This document shows positions 44,388 through 52,730 of a stretch of DNA of 64,000 bases, piece after piece; the first letter of the stretch is position 1; the number at the start of each line of letters is the position of its first letter. Both the position numbers and the translations under genes were made by a program. The notes under the pieces were generated by a model. It made no database searches, was not told the origin of the DNA, and saw nothing but the letters and a program-made list of their open reading frames with translations. The DNA comes from Candidatus Gastranaerophilales bacterium. Its GTDB lineage: Bacteria; Cyanobacteriota; Vampirovibrionia; Gastranaerophilales; Gastranaerophilaceae. The stretch spans positions 103,414 to 167,413 of the forward strand of contig CALUYN010000001.1 of NCBI GenBank assembly GCA_944325025.1, in the 5' to 3' direction.

Positions 44388-44996
44388 TTCCCTAAACTCT
44401 TGATAACCTGCCGATATAGCCTGTTGATCAGCAATCGGGTCTTTAAATTTCAAAAGAGTTTTGTTCGGAATTTCACCAGAGATTAAGGGTTCAATAAAAC
44501 CTTTTGAATATATTCTGGCAATAAATTTTGATATCCTTTCAGGAATGCCGGCAGCTGCACACAAAAATCCGTAGATATGGTTCGACAAATAATTTCCTGC
44601 AACGACTTTCCCGTTATATTTGGCAAACTGAACACGCCCCGATTTGTCACGTCCGGGAAATTCCGGAAGAAATTTTGTATCCCATTTTTCACCGGTTGAA
44701 AAATTATTCAAAAATATCTTTAATACCTTAAATCTTCCAAAAATTTCAGATTTTGTCTTTATAACATCTTTTGCCAGAACGGATTTCAATCGATTAAACT
44801 CTTTTGTTACATCCGGATAAGCTGCAGCACTAAAAGCATTTGCGGTCGGAAATTTATGAATTTTTATACCGGTATATCCGTCGTAAGCGGCATTTACAAC
44901 TGTAGGGCATCCGTTAAGTTCACGCCATTGAAGCATTTTTAATTTATCAGATGTCATTAAATATTTATTTACAAGATTTTTGGGTAATATATTCAT
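44373..44996 (-). CDS. Hypothetical protein, 207 residues
   Basis: A mostly hydrophilic protein with no signal peptide or long membrane helix. It has two Cys in the second half and a conserved-looking core GRDKSGRVQFAKYNGKVV followed by AGNYLSNHIYGFLCAAAGIP (about residues 114-152). The latter has a vague likeness to GN..YG..G.AAG patterns in some polymorphic-toxin domains, too weak to name. The start lies directly at the terminator of proC, so it must have its own promoter, which I do not see clearly. The family is not recognised. Confidence 0.6.
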   Translation of the reverse strand: MNILPKNLVNKYLMTSDKLKMLQWRELNGCPTVVNAAYDGYTGIKIHKFPTANAFSAAAYPDVTKEFNRLKSVLAKDVIKTKSEIFGRFKVLKIFLNNFSTGEKWDTKFLPEFPGRDKSGRVQFAKYNGKVVAGNYLSNHIYGFLCAAAGIPERISKFIARIYSKGFIEPLISGEIPNKTLLKFKDPIADQQAISAGYQEFRELKCI

Positions 44997-45041
44997 AAAA
45001 AATCCGTTTATAAAATATTAAAACTCATAAACGGATTTTTT
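44997..45041 (-). terminator. Terminator of proC
   Basis: A perfect 15-bp stem: AAAAAATCCGTTTAT (44997-45011) and ATAAACGGATTTTTT (45027-45041) around a 15-base loop. The T-run on the minus strand follows the proC stop. The stem abuts the start of the next minus-strand gene. Confidence 0.85.
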
Positions 45042-45057
45042 GCTGTTTTGTAAACAT

Positions 45058-45870
45058 TTATTTACCTAATTCGTGTGCCTTTTGAGCAGTCTTGGAAATC
45101 ACGTCATAGAAAAGCTTTTCAGAATTTCCTTCACTCATTGATGACACTCCGACAAAAGTACAACCGCCCTTTGTTGCAACGTTATCAATAAGAGTTTGAA
45201 CAGACGTTTCGCCTCTGTTCATAACCATTTTGGCAGACCCTAGAGCTGTTTGAGTCGCAAGCAGCAAGGATTTATCATATTCAAGCCCTAATTTTTCACC
45301 GGCACGTGCCATATCTTCTATCACTTTATAGAAAAATGCAGGGCCAGAGCCTGAAATTGCAGTAACAATATCCATCTGGTCTTCCGAAACTTCAATGCAT
45401 TTTCCTATACTTGAGAGCATTTCCATAACAAATTCAGCATCCTCATCGGCTGCATAAGATCCTTTGCAAACTCCGCTCATACCTTCGAGAACAAGTGCCG
45501 GAGTGTTGGGCATAACACGGATAACTCTTTGTCTGCCTATTATATTTTCGATTTTTGATGTTGAAACACCTGCGGCAATAGAAACAATAAGTTTTTCCGG
45601 GGTTAATTCATCTTTGATTTCTTCAAGCACAGATGCAACATAATTTGGTTTTGTCGCAATAAAAATAACATCGCTGTCCATTACAAGAAATTTATTGTCA
45701 GTCAAAACTTCAATTCCCAACCGCTTTTGAGCAGCTTCTGCCACATCGCAGTTAACTTCGGAACCTTTAATATTTTCTTCCGTTACAAATCTTGAAGAAA
45801 TTGCTCCTTTTATTATTGCACTAGCCATTTTACCGCAGCCGATAAAACCAATTTTACATTTTTTGTTCAT
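45058..45870 (-). CDS. proC: Pyrroline-5-carboxylate reductase
   Basis: A 270-residue enzyme making proline from pyrroline-5-carboxylate with NAD(P)H. The Rossmann motif is KIGFIGCGKMASAIIKGAI. IRVMPNTPALVLEGMSGVCKG, VTAISGSGPAFFYKVIEDMA and the C-terminal TLIDNVATKGGCTFVG are the family signatures. It is a single-gene transcript divergent from rpmH with a clear terminator. Confidence 0.97.
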   Translation of the reverse strand: MNKKCKIGFIGCGKMASAIIKGAISSRFVTEENIKGSEVNCDVAEAAQKRLGIEVLTDNKFLVMDSDVIFIATKPNYVASVLEEIKDELTPEKLIVSIAAGVSTSKIENIIGRQRVIRVMPNTPALVLEGMSGVCKGSYAADEDAEFVMEMLSSIGKCIEVSEDQMDIVTAISGSGPAFFYKVIEDMARAGEKLGLEYDKSLLLATQTALGSAKMVMNRGETSVQTLIDNVATKGGCTFVGVSSMSEGNSEKLFYDVISKTAQKAHELGK

Positions 45871-45897
45871 ATTATTTAACCTGCCCCTCTTTTTATG

Positions 45898-45926
45898 TTG
45901 ACTAATATTTTTTTTTCATTTAACAT
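45898..45926 (+). promoter_or_regulatory. Probable rpmH-rnpA promoter
   Basis: TTGACT (45898-45903), a 17-bp spacer and TAACAT (45921-45926), about 40 bases before the rpmH ATG. TTATAC further on is an alternative -10. Confidence 0.4.
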
Positions 45927-45967
45927 TTGAATTATACGACAAATATAAATTAAAAGGAATAAAAAAA

Positions 45968-46120
45968 ATGAGACGTACACTAGAAGGAACAAAAGTAAAA
46001 AGGCAAAAAGTCAGCGGTTTCAGAGCAAGAATGGCAACACCGGGCGGACAGGAAGTATTGAACAGACGCCGTGCAAAAGGACGCCATAAATTAGCTATCT
46101 CCGCTAAAAAACGTGCATAA
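45968..46120 (+). CDS. rpmH: 50S ribosomal protein L34
   Basis: A 50-residue basic protein ([20 protein letters not shown] to KKRA) with the L34 signature [20 protein letters not shown] and [14 protein letters not shown] lies about 10 bases before the ATG. It is part of the large ribosomal subunit and is followed by rnpA, a gene pair conserved across bacteria. The N-terminus is slightly diverged from the common MKRTYQPS form. Confidence 0.97.
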   Translation: MRRTLEGTKVKRQKVSGFRARMATPGGQEVLNRRRAKGRHKLAISAKKRA

Positions 46121-46198
46121 ATAGCAGCAAATTTAAAGAATTGAATTATACACAGCAGGTCGGAATATTTCAGGCGTGCTGTGTTGTTCTGGAAAAAT

Positions 46199-46555
46199 AT
46201 GTTAAAAAAACAGTTCAGACTTAAAAACAAATCAGCATTTTCAGCTACCTACAGGGTTAAAAATTCATTCCATAAAGGCGGCATAACCCTATTTGCAGGC
46301 TTGCAGAAAAAAGATGAAAACTCTTTTACTAAAGCAGGTTTTGTTGTAAGTAAAAAAACGCATAAAAGAGCCGTCAAGCGAAACAGACTAAAAAGACTTA
46401 TGCGCGAAAGCTACCGTCTGGCCTTAAAATCAGGCGAACTTTATAATTCACAAAAATATATGTCTTTGATATTTGTCGGCGGAGAACACGCACTTGGCAA
46501 AAGTTTTGACGAAGTGCAAAATATAATTAAAAATCTTTTGCAGAGGCTTGAATAA
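46199..46555 (+). CDS. rnpA: Ribonuclease P protein component
   Basis: A 118-residue basic protein that assists the RNase P RNA in maturing tRNA 5' ends. The RNR signature is KRAVKRNRLKRLMRESYRLA. The N-terminal LKKQFRLKNKSAFSATYRV is also typical. The frame starts at 46181, but ATG 46199 has GGAAAA ahead and gives the normal N-terminus. The next gene overlaps by one base (TAATG). The RNase P RNA gene itself is not seen in the window. Confidence 0.95.
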   Translation: MLKKQFRLKNKSAFSATYRVKNSFHKGGITLFAGLQKKDENSFTKAGFVVSKKTHKRAVKRNRLKRLMRESYRLALKSGELYNSQKYMSLIFVGGEHALGKSFDEVQNIIKNLLQRLE

Positions 46556-47076
46556 TGTTTGAAGGAATATACGTTGAAAAAGTTCTGACCCAGAAATATA
46601 TCCGTCCATACCCGCAGCAGCCGCAGGAAACAGCAGGTTACAGCATTGGCAGTCAGGCAATTTACAGGTATTCGCTAAAGGACTCAGAGTATCCGACACT
46701 TACAATACCTGATCCGATTTATAACGGCGCCGGCGGAATGATAAAACCGGGGCATTATGAAATAGCTCTTTCTGATTCCATGGAATTTTTAATACTTTTG
46801 GAGTCGAAAAATCCTATAGCAATAATTCCAGTTATAAAAATAGAAGAAGATGCGACCGAAAAAGCACGTCTGAACAACAAAACCGTAAAAAAAGAATTAA
46901 AAAAAGAAAAAAAATTACGTGAAGATACCAATAAAAAACGAGCCAAAGTCGGCATGCCGCCTGATGAACCTAAAATTTTTATGAAAGCTACGTTAGAATA
47001 TATTCCAAAAGGGGAATACTATTTAATAAAATATCAAAAGGGCATAATAAAAGCCTGGGGTGCGTTCAAAGGATAA
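46555..47076 (+). CDS. Hypothetical protein, 173 residues, coupled to rnpA
   Basis: It starts on the rnpA stop (TAATG), in the position where many bacteria have yidD and yidC, but it is neither. The N-terminal part (about 1-100) is Pro- and Tyr-containing and beta-like (YVEKVLTQKYIRPYPQQPQ). A Lys/Glu-rich helix follows (about 101-135, KTVKKELKKEKKLREDTNKK). The C-terminal part ends in KGEYYLIKYQKGIIKAWGAF. There is no signal peptide or membrane helix. I do not recognise the family. Its tight coupling to rnpA suggests a housekeeping role. Confidence 0.7.
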   Translation: MFEGIYVEKVLTQKYIRPYPQQPQETAGYSIGSQAIYRYSLKDSEYPTLTIPDPIYNGAGGMIKPGHYEIALSDSMEFLILLESKNPIAIIPVIKIEEDATEKARLNNKTVKKELKKEKKLREDTNKKRAKVGMPPDEPKIFMKATLEYIPKGEYYLIKYQKGIIKAWGAFKG

Positions 47077-47190
47077 TCTATACTTTACATTTCTTAAAAT
47101 TTTCTAAAGTTTAGCAATTTTTAAGCCGTAAAATACTTTATTAATGTATGTGCAATATTGAGAATTATTGTTTTTTTTAGAAAATAGAAG

Positions 47191-47214
47191 AAAAGGAGTA
47201 TAAAAATGGGTTAA
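47191..47214 (+). promoter_or_regulatory. Two-codon leader frame (ATG-GGT-TAA) with perfect Shine-Dalgarno
   Basis: AAAAGGAG (47191-47198) is placed 7 bases before ATG 47206, which is followed by GGT and TAA. It lies 138 bases upstream of the adhesin gene. It may be a minimal upstream frame affecting the leader mRNA, or a remnant of a lost gene start. Confidence 0.4.
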
Positions 47215-47270
47215 TAAAAAATATCTTAATATTTATTCACAAATGCGCAAATTAATATTTTTTTGTGCGT

Positions 47271-47302
47271 TTTATAAGTATACTTGTTTATAAGTATATT
47301 TG
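47271..47302 (+). promoter_or_regulatory. 16-bp direct repeat upstream of the adhesin gene
   Basis: TTTATAAGTATACTTG (47271-47286) and TTTATAAGTATATTTG (47287-47302) are adjacent and differ at one base. The core AAGTATACTT is palindromic. This could be a tandem operator or part of the promoter region for the gene at 47352. The 275-bp gap holds nothing else certain. Confidence 0.4.
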
Positions 47303-47351
47303 TATTTGGATTGTGAAAATTTAATAGAAACTTAACATAAAGGAGTATTTT

Positions 47352-49979
47352 ATGAACAAAAAGCTTATGATTGCGGCGATTGCAGCATTCTTGTCGGTGA
47401 CAAGCGTGTATGCAGATTCCAATATTACCGGTATTACCGGTCAGCCCGGAGCTCCAGGAGGGGGGCAAATTTTTGATATCCATCCTGAAGTGACTAATGG
47501 TGATGTCGGATACAGACATTACGATCAATTCCAGTTAGGTCAGGGCGATATAGCAAACCTACTATATCAGTTAGGTGTAAAAGACGTTGACACTTTCGTT
47601 AACCTTGTTGACGGAAAAATTGATATTAACGGTATTGTAAACACTATGCGCGGCAACAATTTCTATGACGGTCATGCAATATTTATTTCACCAAACGGAA
47701 TGGTTGTCGGAGCTTCCGGTGTATTGAACGTAGGTTCTTTATCTGTTGTAACTCCGAGCCAGGATCACTATGATAACGTATTAATGAAAGATTATGGTCA
47801 GGCTCATAAAGTATTTGACAATATAAACAAAATTTCTGAGATGAAAGACGACAGTAACGCTCCGATTGATATTCAGGGCGGCATCATTGCAAGAAACGGA
47901 GTTGATTTACGCGGTTCCGCAATTGATATTTCAGGTAATGTTGTTAACGGCGTAAACGGTATCAATGTTCTTTCTGACAAAGCACAAGCTGATGCTGTAT
48001 TTAATAATCTGGTTAATACAGACGGCATGTTAACTGCAAATGCTATTGAAAACGGAAGTTTAGTTCTTATCAGATCCGATAACAAAGACGGTGCAGGTAT
48101 CAACGTTTCCGGTAAAGTCGCAAACCTTACCAAAGGCGGCGTTTTCTTAACTAACGAAGGGGAAAACGGTTTAACCGTTGAAAAAGGTGCAGTTATTGCT
48201 TCAAATGATAAAGCACAGCTTTATAACTATAAAGGTGATTTAGACGTTGACGGCACTGTTTCAAGTAAAAATAATACACTTATTGTTACTAACAGAGAAA
48301 CAGGCGCTAACGTTAACATCGGTAAAGATGCAAAACTTGTTACAGATAATGAAATAGCTATTTCTAACAGAGGTACAGGCAAATTAACAGTTGCCGGTAC
48401 TACATCATCCGTCGGTGATACCAATATTACAAACCATGGTGCAGGCGGAATGGAAATCGCAGGCAATATAGGCGACAAAGATGTTGATACCGTAAGAATT
48501 GTCAACTACAACGGTAAAATGACTTTTGCCGGCAGCAGCAACGTTAACGCAGGCAAAGTGTTACAGGTTGAAAACAGAGGTGAAGACGGCCTTGAAATTC
48601 AACAAAATGCAAAACTGACTTCTCAAGAAAACTTTGGTTTGAAAAACAAAGCCGGTGAAATGAAAATTGACGGTGTTGTCGGAGTTGTTGACGGCGATAT
48701 GAACGTTTGGAATGAAGAAAACGGAACTAAGCTTACACTTGCTTCAAACGGTAAAATCAACGGAAACGGTGACCTTTCTATTAAAAACAGCGGTAAAGAC
48801 GGTATGACACTAGAAGGGACACTTACAAATAACGGTGAAACTGCTATTAACAATACTAACGGTGAGTTAATGGTTAACGGTGTTATTAATAATAACGGGA
48901 ATATGGGTATCATTAACAAAGAAAACGGCACCGGATTTGTTATTACCCAAAACGGCAAAATCACTAATGAAGGTGACTTGAAAATTGTTAACTCATCAGG
49001 TGCTGACGGTTTAACAGTTGTTGGTGATGTTGAAAACACCGGTAATATGCGTGTTTACAACGAAAATGGCCAATTGCTCGTTGCTAACAATGAAGATTTA
49101 ACAAAACAGGGTTCATTGAAAAACCATGAAGGATATATGTACATCTTCTCAAGAGGAAATTCAACAGGTATTACAACTCAAGAAGGTACAAATATTTCAA
49201 ATGAAATGGGTAACATTGCTATAAAACATGAAGGCACTACAACTGCAGGCGAACGCGGAATGAACCTCCAGGGTAACATTACAAACGCTGACGGTGAAAC
49301 TGCAATCAATAACTACAGCGGTGATATGTATGTTTCAGGCAACATTAATGTTACAGATGGCAACCTTGGTGTAATTAACAGACAGGGTGGCGGCAAAGCA
49401 ACATTCGCAAGCAACGGTAAAATTAACCAGTCTGGTATCGGAACTACAAATATCAAAAACTACGGTTCCGGCGACATGGAAGTTAACAATGAAATTACTC
49501 ACGAAGGCAGATTGAATATCTTAGGCAATTCAAACCACCTCTACCTCGGCGGTAAAATCCATAATAACGGCGGTGATTACACATACGCTGCTTCAAGAGA
49601 AAACGGTACAGGTTTGACAGCTTCTGAAAACTTCAAAGTTGACGGTTCAGGTAATATCTTAATCAAAAATATTACAGGTTCTGACGGCTTAGACTTCAAC
49701 GGAGTAATTGAAAACACAGACGGTACACAATCAGCTCTTGTTAACCACAAAGGTGATATGAACATCTCTGGTGATATTACAAACAGCGGATCTTCAGTTG
49801 TTATTTCTAACAAAGGCGAAGGCTTAAATATAACTAAAGATAGCACTATCACTAACGATGAAGAAGTAAAAATTGTTAACACAGGTACTAAAGAAGCTCA
49901 AATAAATGGTACAGTTAACGCACCGGAAGGCAAGTACAATTTCATTGAAAAATTGAAAAACCTTTTGGGAATGAAATAA
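47352..49979 (+). CDS. Secreted filamentous-haemagglutinin-type beta-helix adhesin
   Basis: An 875-residue protein. The signal peptide MNKKLMIAAIAAFLSVTSVYA is followed by a two-partner-secretion-like N-terminal domain: PNGMVVGASGVLNVGSLSVV with HAIFIS before it, and FQLGQGDIANLLYQLG and IDINGIVNTMRGN earlier. From about residue 185 to the end come many imperfect repeats of roughly 20-24 residues of the type NNGETAINNTNGELMVNG, predicted to form a right-handed beta-helix. There are almost no Cys. The short C-terminus (KLKNLLGMK) has no autotransporter barrel, so export would need a separate TpsB-like pore, which is not in this window. AAAGGAG lies 7 bases before the ATG, and a terminator follows. 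It probably acts in adhesion or as a surface stalk. Confidence 0.85.
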   Translation: MNKKLMIAAIAAFLSVTSVYADSNITGITGQPGAPGGGQIFDIHPEVTNGDVGYRHYDQFQLGQGDIANLLYQLGVKDVDTFVNLVDGKIDINGIVNTMRGNNFYDGHAIFISPNGMVVGASGVLNVGSLSVVTPSQDHYDNVLMKDYGQAHKVFDNINKISEMKDDSNAPIDIQGGIIARNGVDLRGSAIDISGNVVNGVNGINVLSDKAQADAVFNNLVNTDGMLTANAIENGSLVLIRSDNKDGAGINVSGKVANLTKGGVFLTNEGENGLTVEKGAVIASNDKAQLYNYKGDLDVDGTVSSKNNTLIVTNRETGANVNIGKDAKLVTDNEIAISNRGTGKLTVAGTTSSVGDTNITNHGAGGMEIAGNIGDKDVDTVRIVNYNGKMTFAGSSNVNAGKVLQVENRGEDGLEIQQNAKLTSQENFGLKNKAGEMKIDGVVGVVDGDMNVWNEENGTKLTLASNGKINGNGDLSIKNSGKDGMTLEGTLTNNGETAINNTNGELMVNGVINNNGNMGIINKENGTGFVITQNGKITNEGDLKIVNSSGADGLTVVGDVENTGNMRVYNENGQLLVANNEDLTKQGSLKNHEGYMYIFSRGNSTGITTQEGTNISNEMGNIAIKHEGTTTAGERGMNLQGNITNADGETAINNYSGDMYVSGNINVTDGNLGVINRQGGGKATFASNGKINQSGIGTTNIKNYGSGDMEVNNEITHEGRLNILGNSNHLYLGGKIHNNGGDYTYAASRENGTGLTASENFKVDGSGNILIKNITGSDGLDFNGVIENTDGTQSALVNHKGDMNISGDITNSGSSVVISNKGEGLNITKDSTITNDEEVKIVNTGTKEAQINGTVNAPEGKYNFIEKLKNLLGMK

Positions 49980-49997
49980 TAAACTTCAATAAATAAA

Positions 49998-50032
49998 AAT
50001 AAAGTCCGGATTTAAACAATTCGGACTTTATT
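49998..50032 (+). terminator. Terminator of the adhesin gene
   Basis: AATAAAGTCCG (49998-50008) pairs with CGGACTTTATT (50022-50032), followed by a T-run. Confidence 0.85.
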
Positions 50033-50050
50033 TTTTGCTATAATAAACCT

Positions 50051-50911
50051 ATGCAAATCTTACTGAATACCGGCGCTGTTCTTTTAAGAGTAATAACAAA
50101 TTCTCTCAGCAATGTTTTCCAAAAAGAACTTGCAATAGAGGGAGAAAACCCTGTATATGTAAATTTTATAAACTATCTTTTATTAAGCATAGCATCTATC
50201 CCAATGCTGTTTTTTACAGATTATTCATGTTTCAATTTAACCTTCTGGAAATACGCAATATTAGGCGGAATTTGCGGCACTATATGCAACTGTTTTATGG
50301 TTCTTGCCCTGCAAACAGGAGAATTGTCAGTTCTCGGCCCGATTAATTCGTACAAAGCAATTATTGGGATGGTTTTTGGTATAGTAATTCTTCATGAATT
50401 TCCTAATATCTACGGATTGTTAGGAATAGCCTTAATAATACTTGGTTCATATTTTATCTTTGACAGCGCAAGCCCTAAAGTTTTCTTGAGAAAAGATATC
50501 CAATACAGAATTTATGCGCTTGTTTTCTCCGCAATAGAAGCTGTGTTTATCAAAAAAGTTATACTTCTATCATCTGTTATGACATCTTTTATTGTATCAA
50601 GTGTTTTGGGCGGCATTTTTTCATTTATAACTCTTAAAATATTTACAAAAGAAAATATGAAAAAAGCCGATAAAAGACATTCTATTTTCTATGTTTTAAC
50701 TGCAATATGTTTTGGGATTATGACATTTAGTACAGCATATGTATTCAAGTATATGAATGTAGGTTATGCACTTTCCCTGTTTCAAATCTCAATTATTATT
50801 AATGTAATATTAGGATATAAACTGTTTAAAGAAAAAAATTTATTAAAAAAATTAATAGGTTCCTTAATAATTCTTATAGGTTCAGCAACAATTTTAATTC
50901 TCGGACATTAA
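50051..50911 (+). CDS. EamA/DMT-family transporter
   Basis: A 286-residue membrane protein with about ten hydrophobic helices in two similar halves, the drug/metabolite transporter pattern. Typical segments are VLALQTGELSVLGPINSYKA and VILHEFPNIYGLLGIALIILG in the first half, and KYMNVGYALSLFQISIIINV and KEKNLLKKLIGSLIILIGSA in the second. The substrate is unknown. No Shine-Dalgarno is visible upstream, and it starts only 18 bases after the terminator of the adhesin gene. Confidence 0.85.
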   Translation: MQILLNTGAVLLRVITNSLSNVFQKELAIEGENPVYVNFINYLLLSIASIPMLFFTDYSCFNLTFWKYAILGGICGTICNCFMVLALQTGELSVLGPINSYKAIIGMVFGIVILHEFPNIYGLLGIALIILGSYFIFDSASPKVFLRKDIQYRIYALVFSAIEAVFIKKVILLSSVMTSFIVSSVLGGIFSFITLKIFTKENMKKADKRHSIFYVLTAICFGIMTFSTAYVFKYMNVGYALSLFQISIIINVILGYKLFKEKNLLKKLIGSLIILIGSATILILGH

Positions 50912-50945
50912 TATGATAGAATAATTATAAGAAGGAACTGCTATT

Positions 50946-51590
50946 ATGCTCACACCGGTTTCCGGAAACAAAATTGAATATGATATAAGAACATACAGAA
51001 ACCATAGAACAGTTGTTTCTGACAAATCTGAAGCTCCTTTAAAAATTAAGGTAACAGCAGGCTCAGTAGTTGGTACAGTGTTACCTATGATATATCTTGC
51101 AAAAAAACAAAATGCAAAGCTTTACAATATCAAATACGGGCTAAAAGAATTACTTTTAGTTAGCACCTGCGCTATTGCAGGTGGTACTGCGGCAGGAATG
51201 TTGGCAGAAAAAGAGCATGCAAAACAGAAACTAAATGAAGGTGTATTTCAATTTATGAATGCAGCTGTTCCCGCACTTCTTTGCGGGGGTTTATTAGGTT
51301 TCAGCAAAAAATTCAAATCTTTAGATAACAATATTTTCAAAATCGGCAGTACTGCTGTAGGCTTATTTGCAGGAATGCATATTGCAGCAGCTCTTTCAAA
51401 TAAAATTAATGATCCATTGGACAAAGTACCTGACAGAAAGTTAACAATTAAAGATTCTATAGCAAACATAGATGATGCATTAGGTATTCTTGTTCTAACC
51501 AAAGTACCTATTGCAGAAAAATTACATTTTGACAAAATTTTACCGGTAATTTTCAGTTGGTGCGGTTACAGAGCCGGAATGAGCAACTAA
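50946..51590 (+). CDS. Hypothetical protein with hydrophobic helices, 214 residues
   Basis: The N-terminal 30 residues are polar (MLTPVSGNKIEYDIRTYRNH). Three or four moderately hydrophobic segments rich in Gly and Ala follow (VTAGSVVGTVLPMIYLA, LLLVSTCAIAGGTAAGMLA, AAVPALLCGGLLGFS, STAVGLFAGMHIAAALS), so it is probably a membrane protein with small helices. AAGGAA lies 9 bases before the ATG. The family is not recognised. It ends convergently on the secreted small protein gene, overlapping by 4 bases. Confidence 0.65.
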   Translation: MLTPVSGNKIEYDIRTYRNHRTVVSDKSEAPLKIKVTAGSVVGTVLPMIYLAKKQNAKLYNIKYGLKELLLVSTCAIAGGTAAGMLAEKEHAKQKLNEGVFQFMNAAVPALLCGGLLGFSKKFKSLDNNIFKIGSTAVGLFAGMHIAAALSNKINDPLDKVPDRKLTIKDSIANIDDALGILVLTKVPIAEKLHFDKILPVIFSWCGYRAGMSN

Positions 51591-51886
51591 TCAGAGAATT
51601 GGTCAACCGGTTCTTCACTCTGGATTTTTATCTCACCATTTTCCTCAACAAATTTTTTCTTACTAAAAAGTTTCTGCATTAAAGATTCTTTTGGAGCTGT
51701 CTTTTTTTCAAATCTTGCTTTTTCTGTTTCAACATCATTATAATCATTCAGAACTTCCTGACGAAATCTCTGCTGATTAATCATCTGCATATCATGAACC
51801 TGAATTATTGCAGCATCAGGCGGTGCAACTGCACAGACAGGCACAGCAATAGTACACAATAACAAGATAGATAAAATCTTTTTCAT
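51587..51886 (-). CDS. Small secreted hypothetical protein, 99 residues
   Basis: A signal peptide (MKKILSILLLCTIAVPVCA) is followed by an 80-residue helical, charged mature part (INQQRFRQEVLNDYNDVETE and EENGEIKIQSEEP). TAGGAGG lies 7 bases before the ATG. The mature start VAPPDAAIIQVHDMQMINQQ and the order helix then acidic tail resemble the secreted protein at 54084 only in general character (Q-rich segment with INxQ(R/K)F). The function is unknown. It is probably in one transcript with the SIMPL gene, 15 bases upstream. Confidence 0.65.
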   Translation of the reverse strand: MKKILSILLLCTIAVPVCAVAPPDAAIIQVHDMQMINQQRFRQEVLNDYNDVETEKARFEKKTAPKESLMQKLFSKKKFVEENGEIKIQSEEPVDQFSD

Positions 51887-51901
51887 ATTTTTACCTCCTA
51901 A

Positions 51902-52621
51902 TTATTTTATACGGAACACGACATTAGCAACTGCAGTAACTTTTTTGTCAACAGTTGTTGTATCATTAATTCCCATATCGGAAACATTAGTTGAATCCAC
52001 CGGAGTAATCTGGAAAACTCCCATACGAACGGATTGGATTTTGCCCGGTTTGTTATGAGTAGCTTTCAACATTGCAGTTGCTCTATCTTTTGCATCTGTT
52101 GTTGCATCTTGCAATAATTTAACTTTTAAATCACTCAATTTGGAATAAAAATATTCAGGGGAATGAACATTAATATCTATCCCTTTGTCTAAAAGCTGTT
52201 GTATATCTGTCGAGATTTCTTTTATCTTTTCAACATCATTAGATTTTATAATAACAAGCTGTGATAAGTTAAAATATGCAATATCATTTGTCATATTGCC
52301 GTTTGGAGTGTATTTATAAGTATTGTATCCGGTTACGGTTTTAACTTCAATATCTGTTATTCCTTTATCTTCAAGATATTTCAACACAACCGGCAGTTGT
52401 GTTTTTACAGTATTATAAGCGCTTTGTTTGTCAGGTTTGCGCGCATTCAGTTCAATTTCCAAACGTCCTGAATCAGACTTAACAACCTGATAGGCAGATC
52501 CTGTAACAGTAATACTATCCTTTGACACACTGTTTGTTCCGATTTTTACTGCAAAAACAAGTCCCAATGCCAAAATCAAACCTAACCAAACCAACTGTAA
52601 TTTTTCAAATTTTTCTAACAT
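51902..52621 (-). CDS. SIMPL-domain (DUF541) protein
   Basis: A 239-residue envelope protein with an N-terminal membrane anchor (about residues 10-27, LVWLGLILALGLVFAVKIG) and one SIMPL domain. Characteristic stretches are SKDSITVTGSAYQVVKSD, the middle VKTVTGYNTYKYTPNG with YNLSQLVIIKS-like YFNLSQLVIIKS, and DATTDAKDRATAMLKATHN. The family occurs on bacterial surfaces and envelopes (for example BP26/OMP28), but its biochemical role is not settled. AAGGAG precedes the ATG. Confidence 0.88.
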   Translation of the reverse strand: MLEKFEKLQLVWLGLILALGLVFAVKIGTNSVSKDSITVTGSAYQVVKSDSGRLEIELNARKPDKQSAYNTVKTQLPVVLKYLEDKGITDIEVKTVTGYNTYKYTPNGNMTNDIAYFNLSQLVIIKSNDVEKIKEISTDIQQLLDKGIDINVHSPEYFYSKLSDLKVKLLQDATTDAKDRATAMLKATHNKPGKIQSVRMGVFQITPVDSTNVSDMGINDTTTVDKKVTAVANVVFRIK

Positions 52622-52678
52622 ATTACACTCCTTAAAAAACTATATGTCATATTATAAACTATTTTTATTAAAAATCAA

Positions 52679-52707
52679 TTGCATGTAATAAAAAAATATG
52701 TTACAAT
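52679..52707 (+). promoter_or_regulatory. gdhA promoter
   Basis: TTGCAT (52679-52684), a 17-bp spacer and TACAAT (52702-52707). Transcription would start about 17 bases before ATG 52731. Confidence 0.55.
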
Positions 52708-52730
52708 TTATTACGAATTAGCAGGTGTTT

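Noticed and set aside
44373-44996. Polymorphic toxin domain
   Set aside because: Only a loose G-N...Y-G...A-A-G likeness. There is no secretion module, repeat region or immunity gene beside it.
45871-46198. Replication origin near rpmH-rnpA
   Set aside because: In many bacteria oriC lies near these genes, but I saw no cluster of DnaA boxes and no dnaA or dnaN here.
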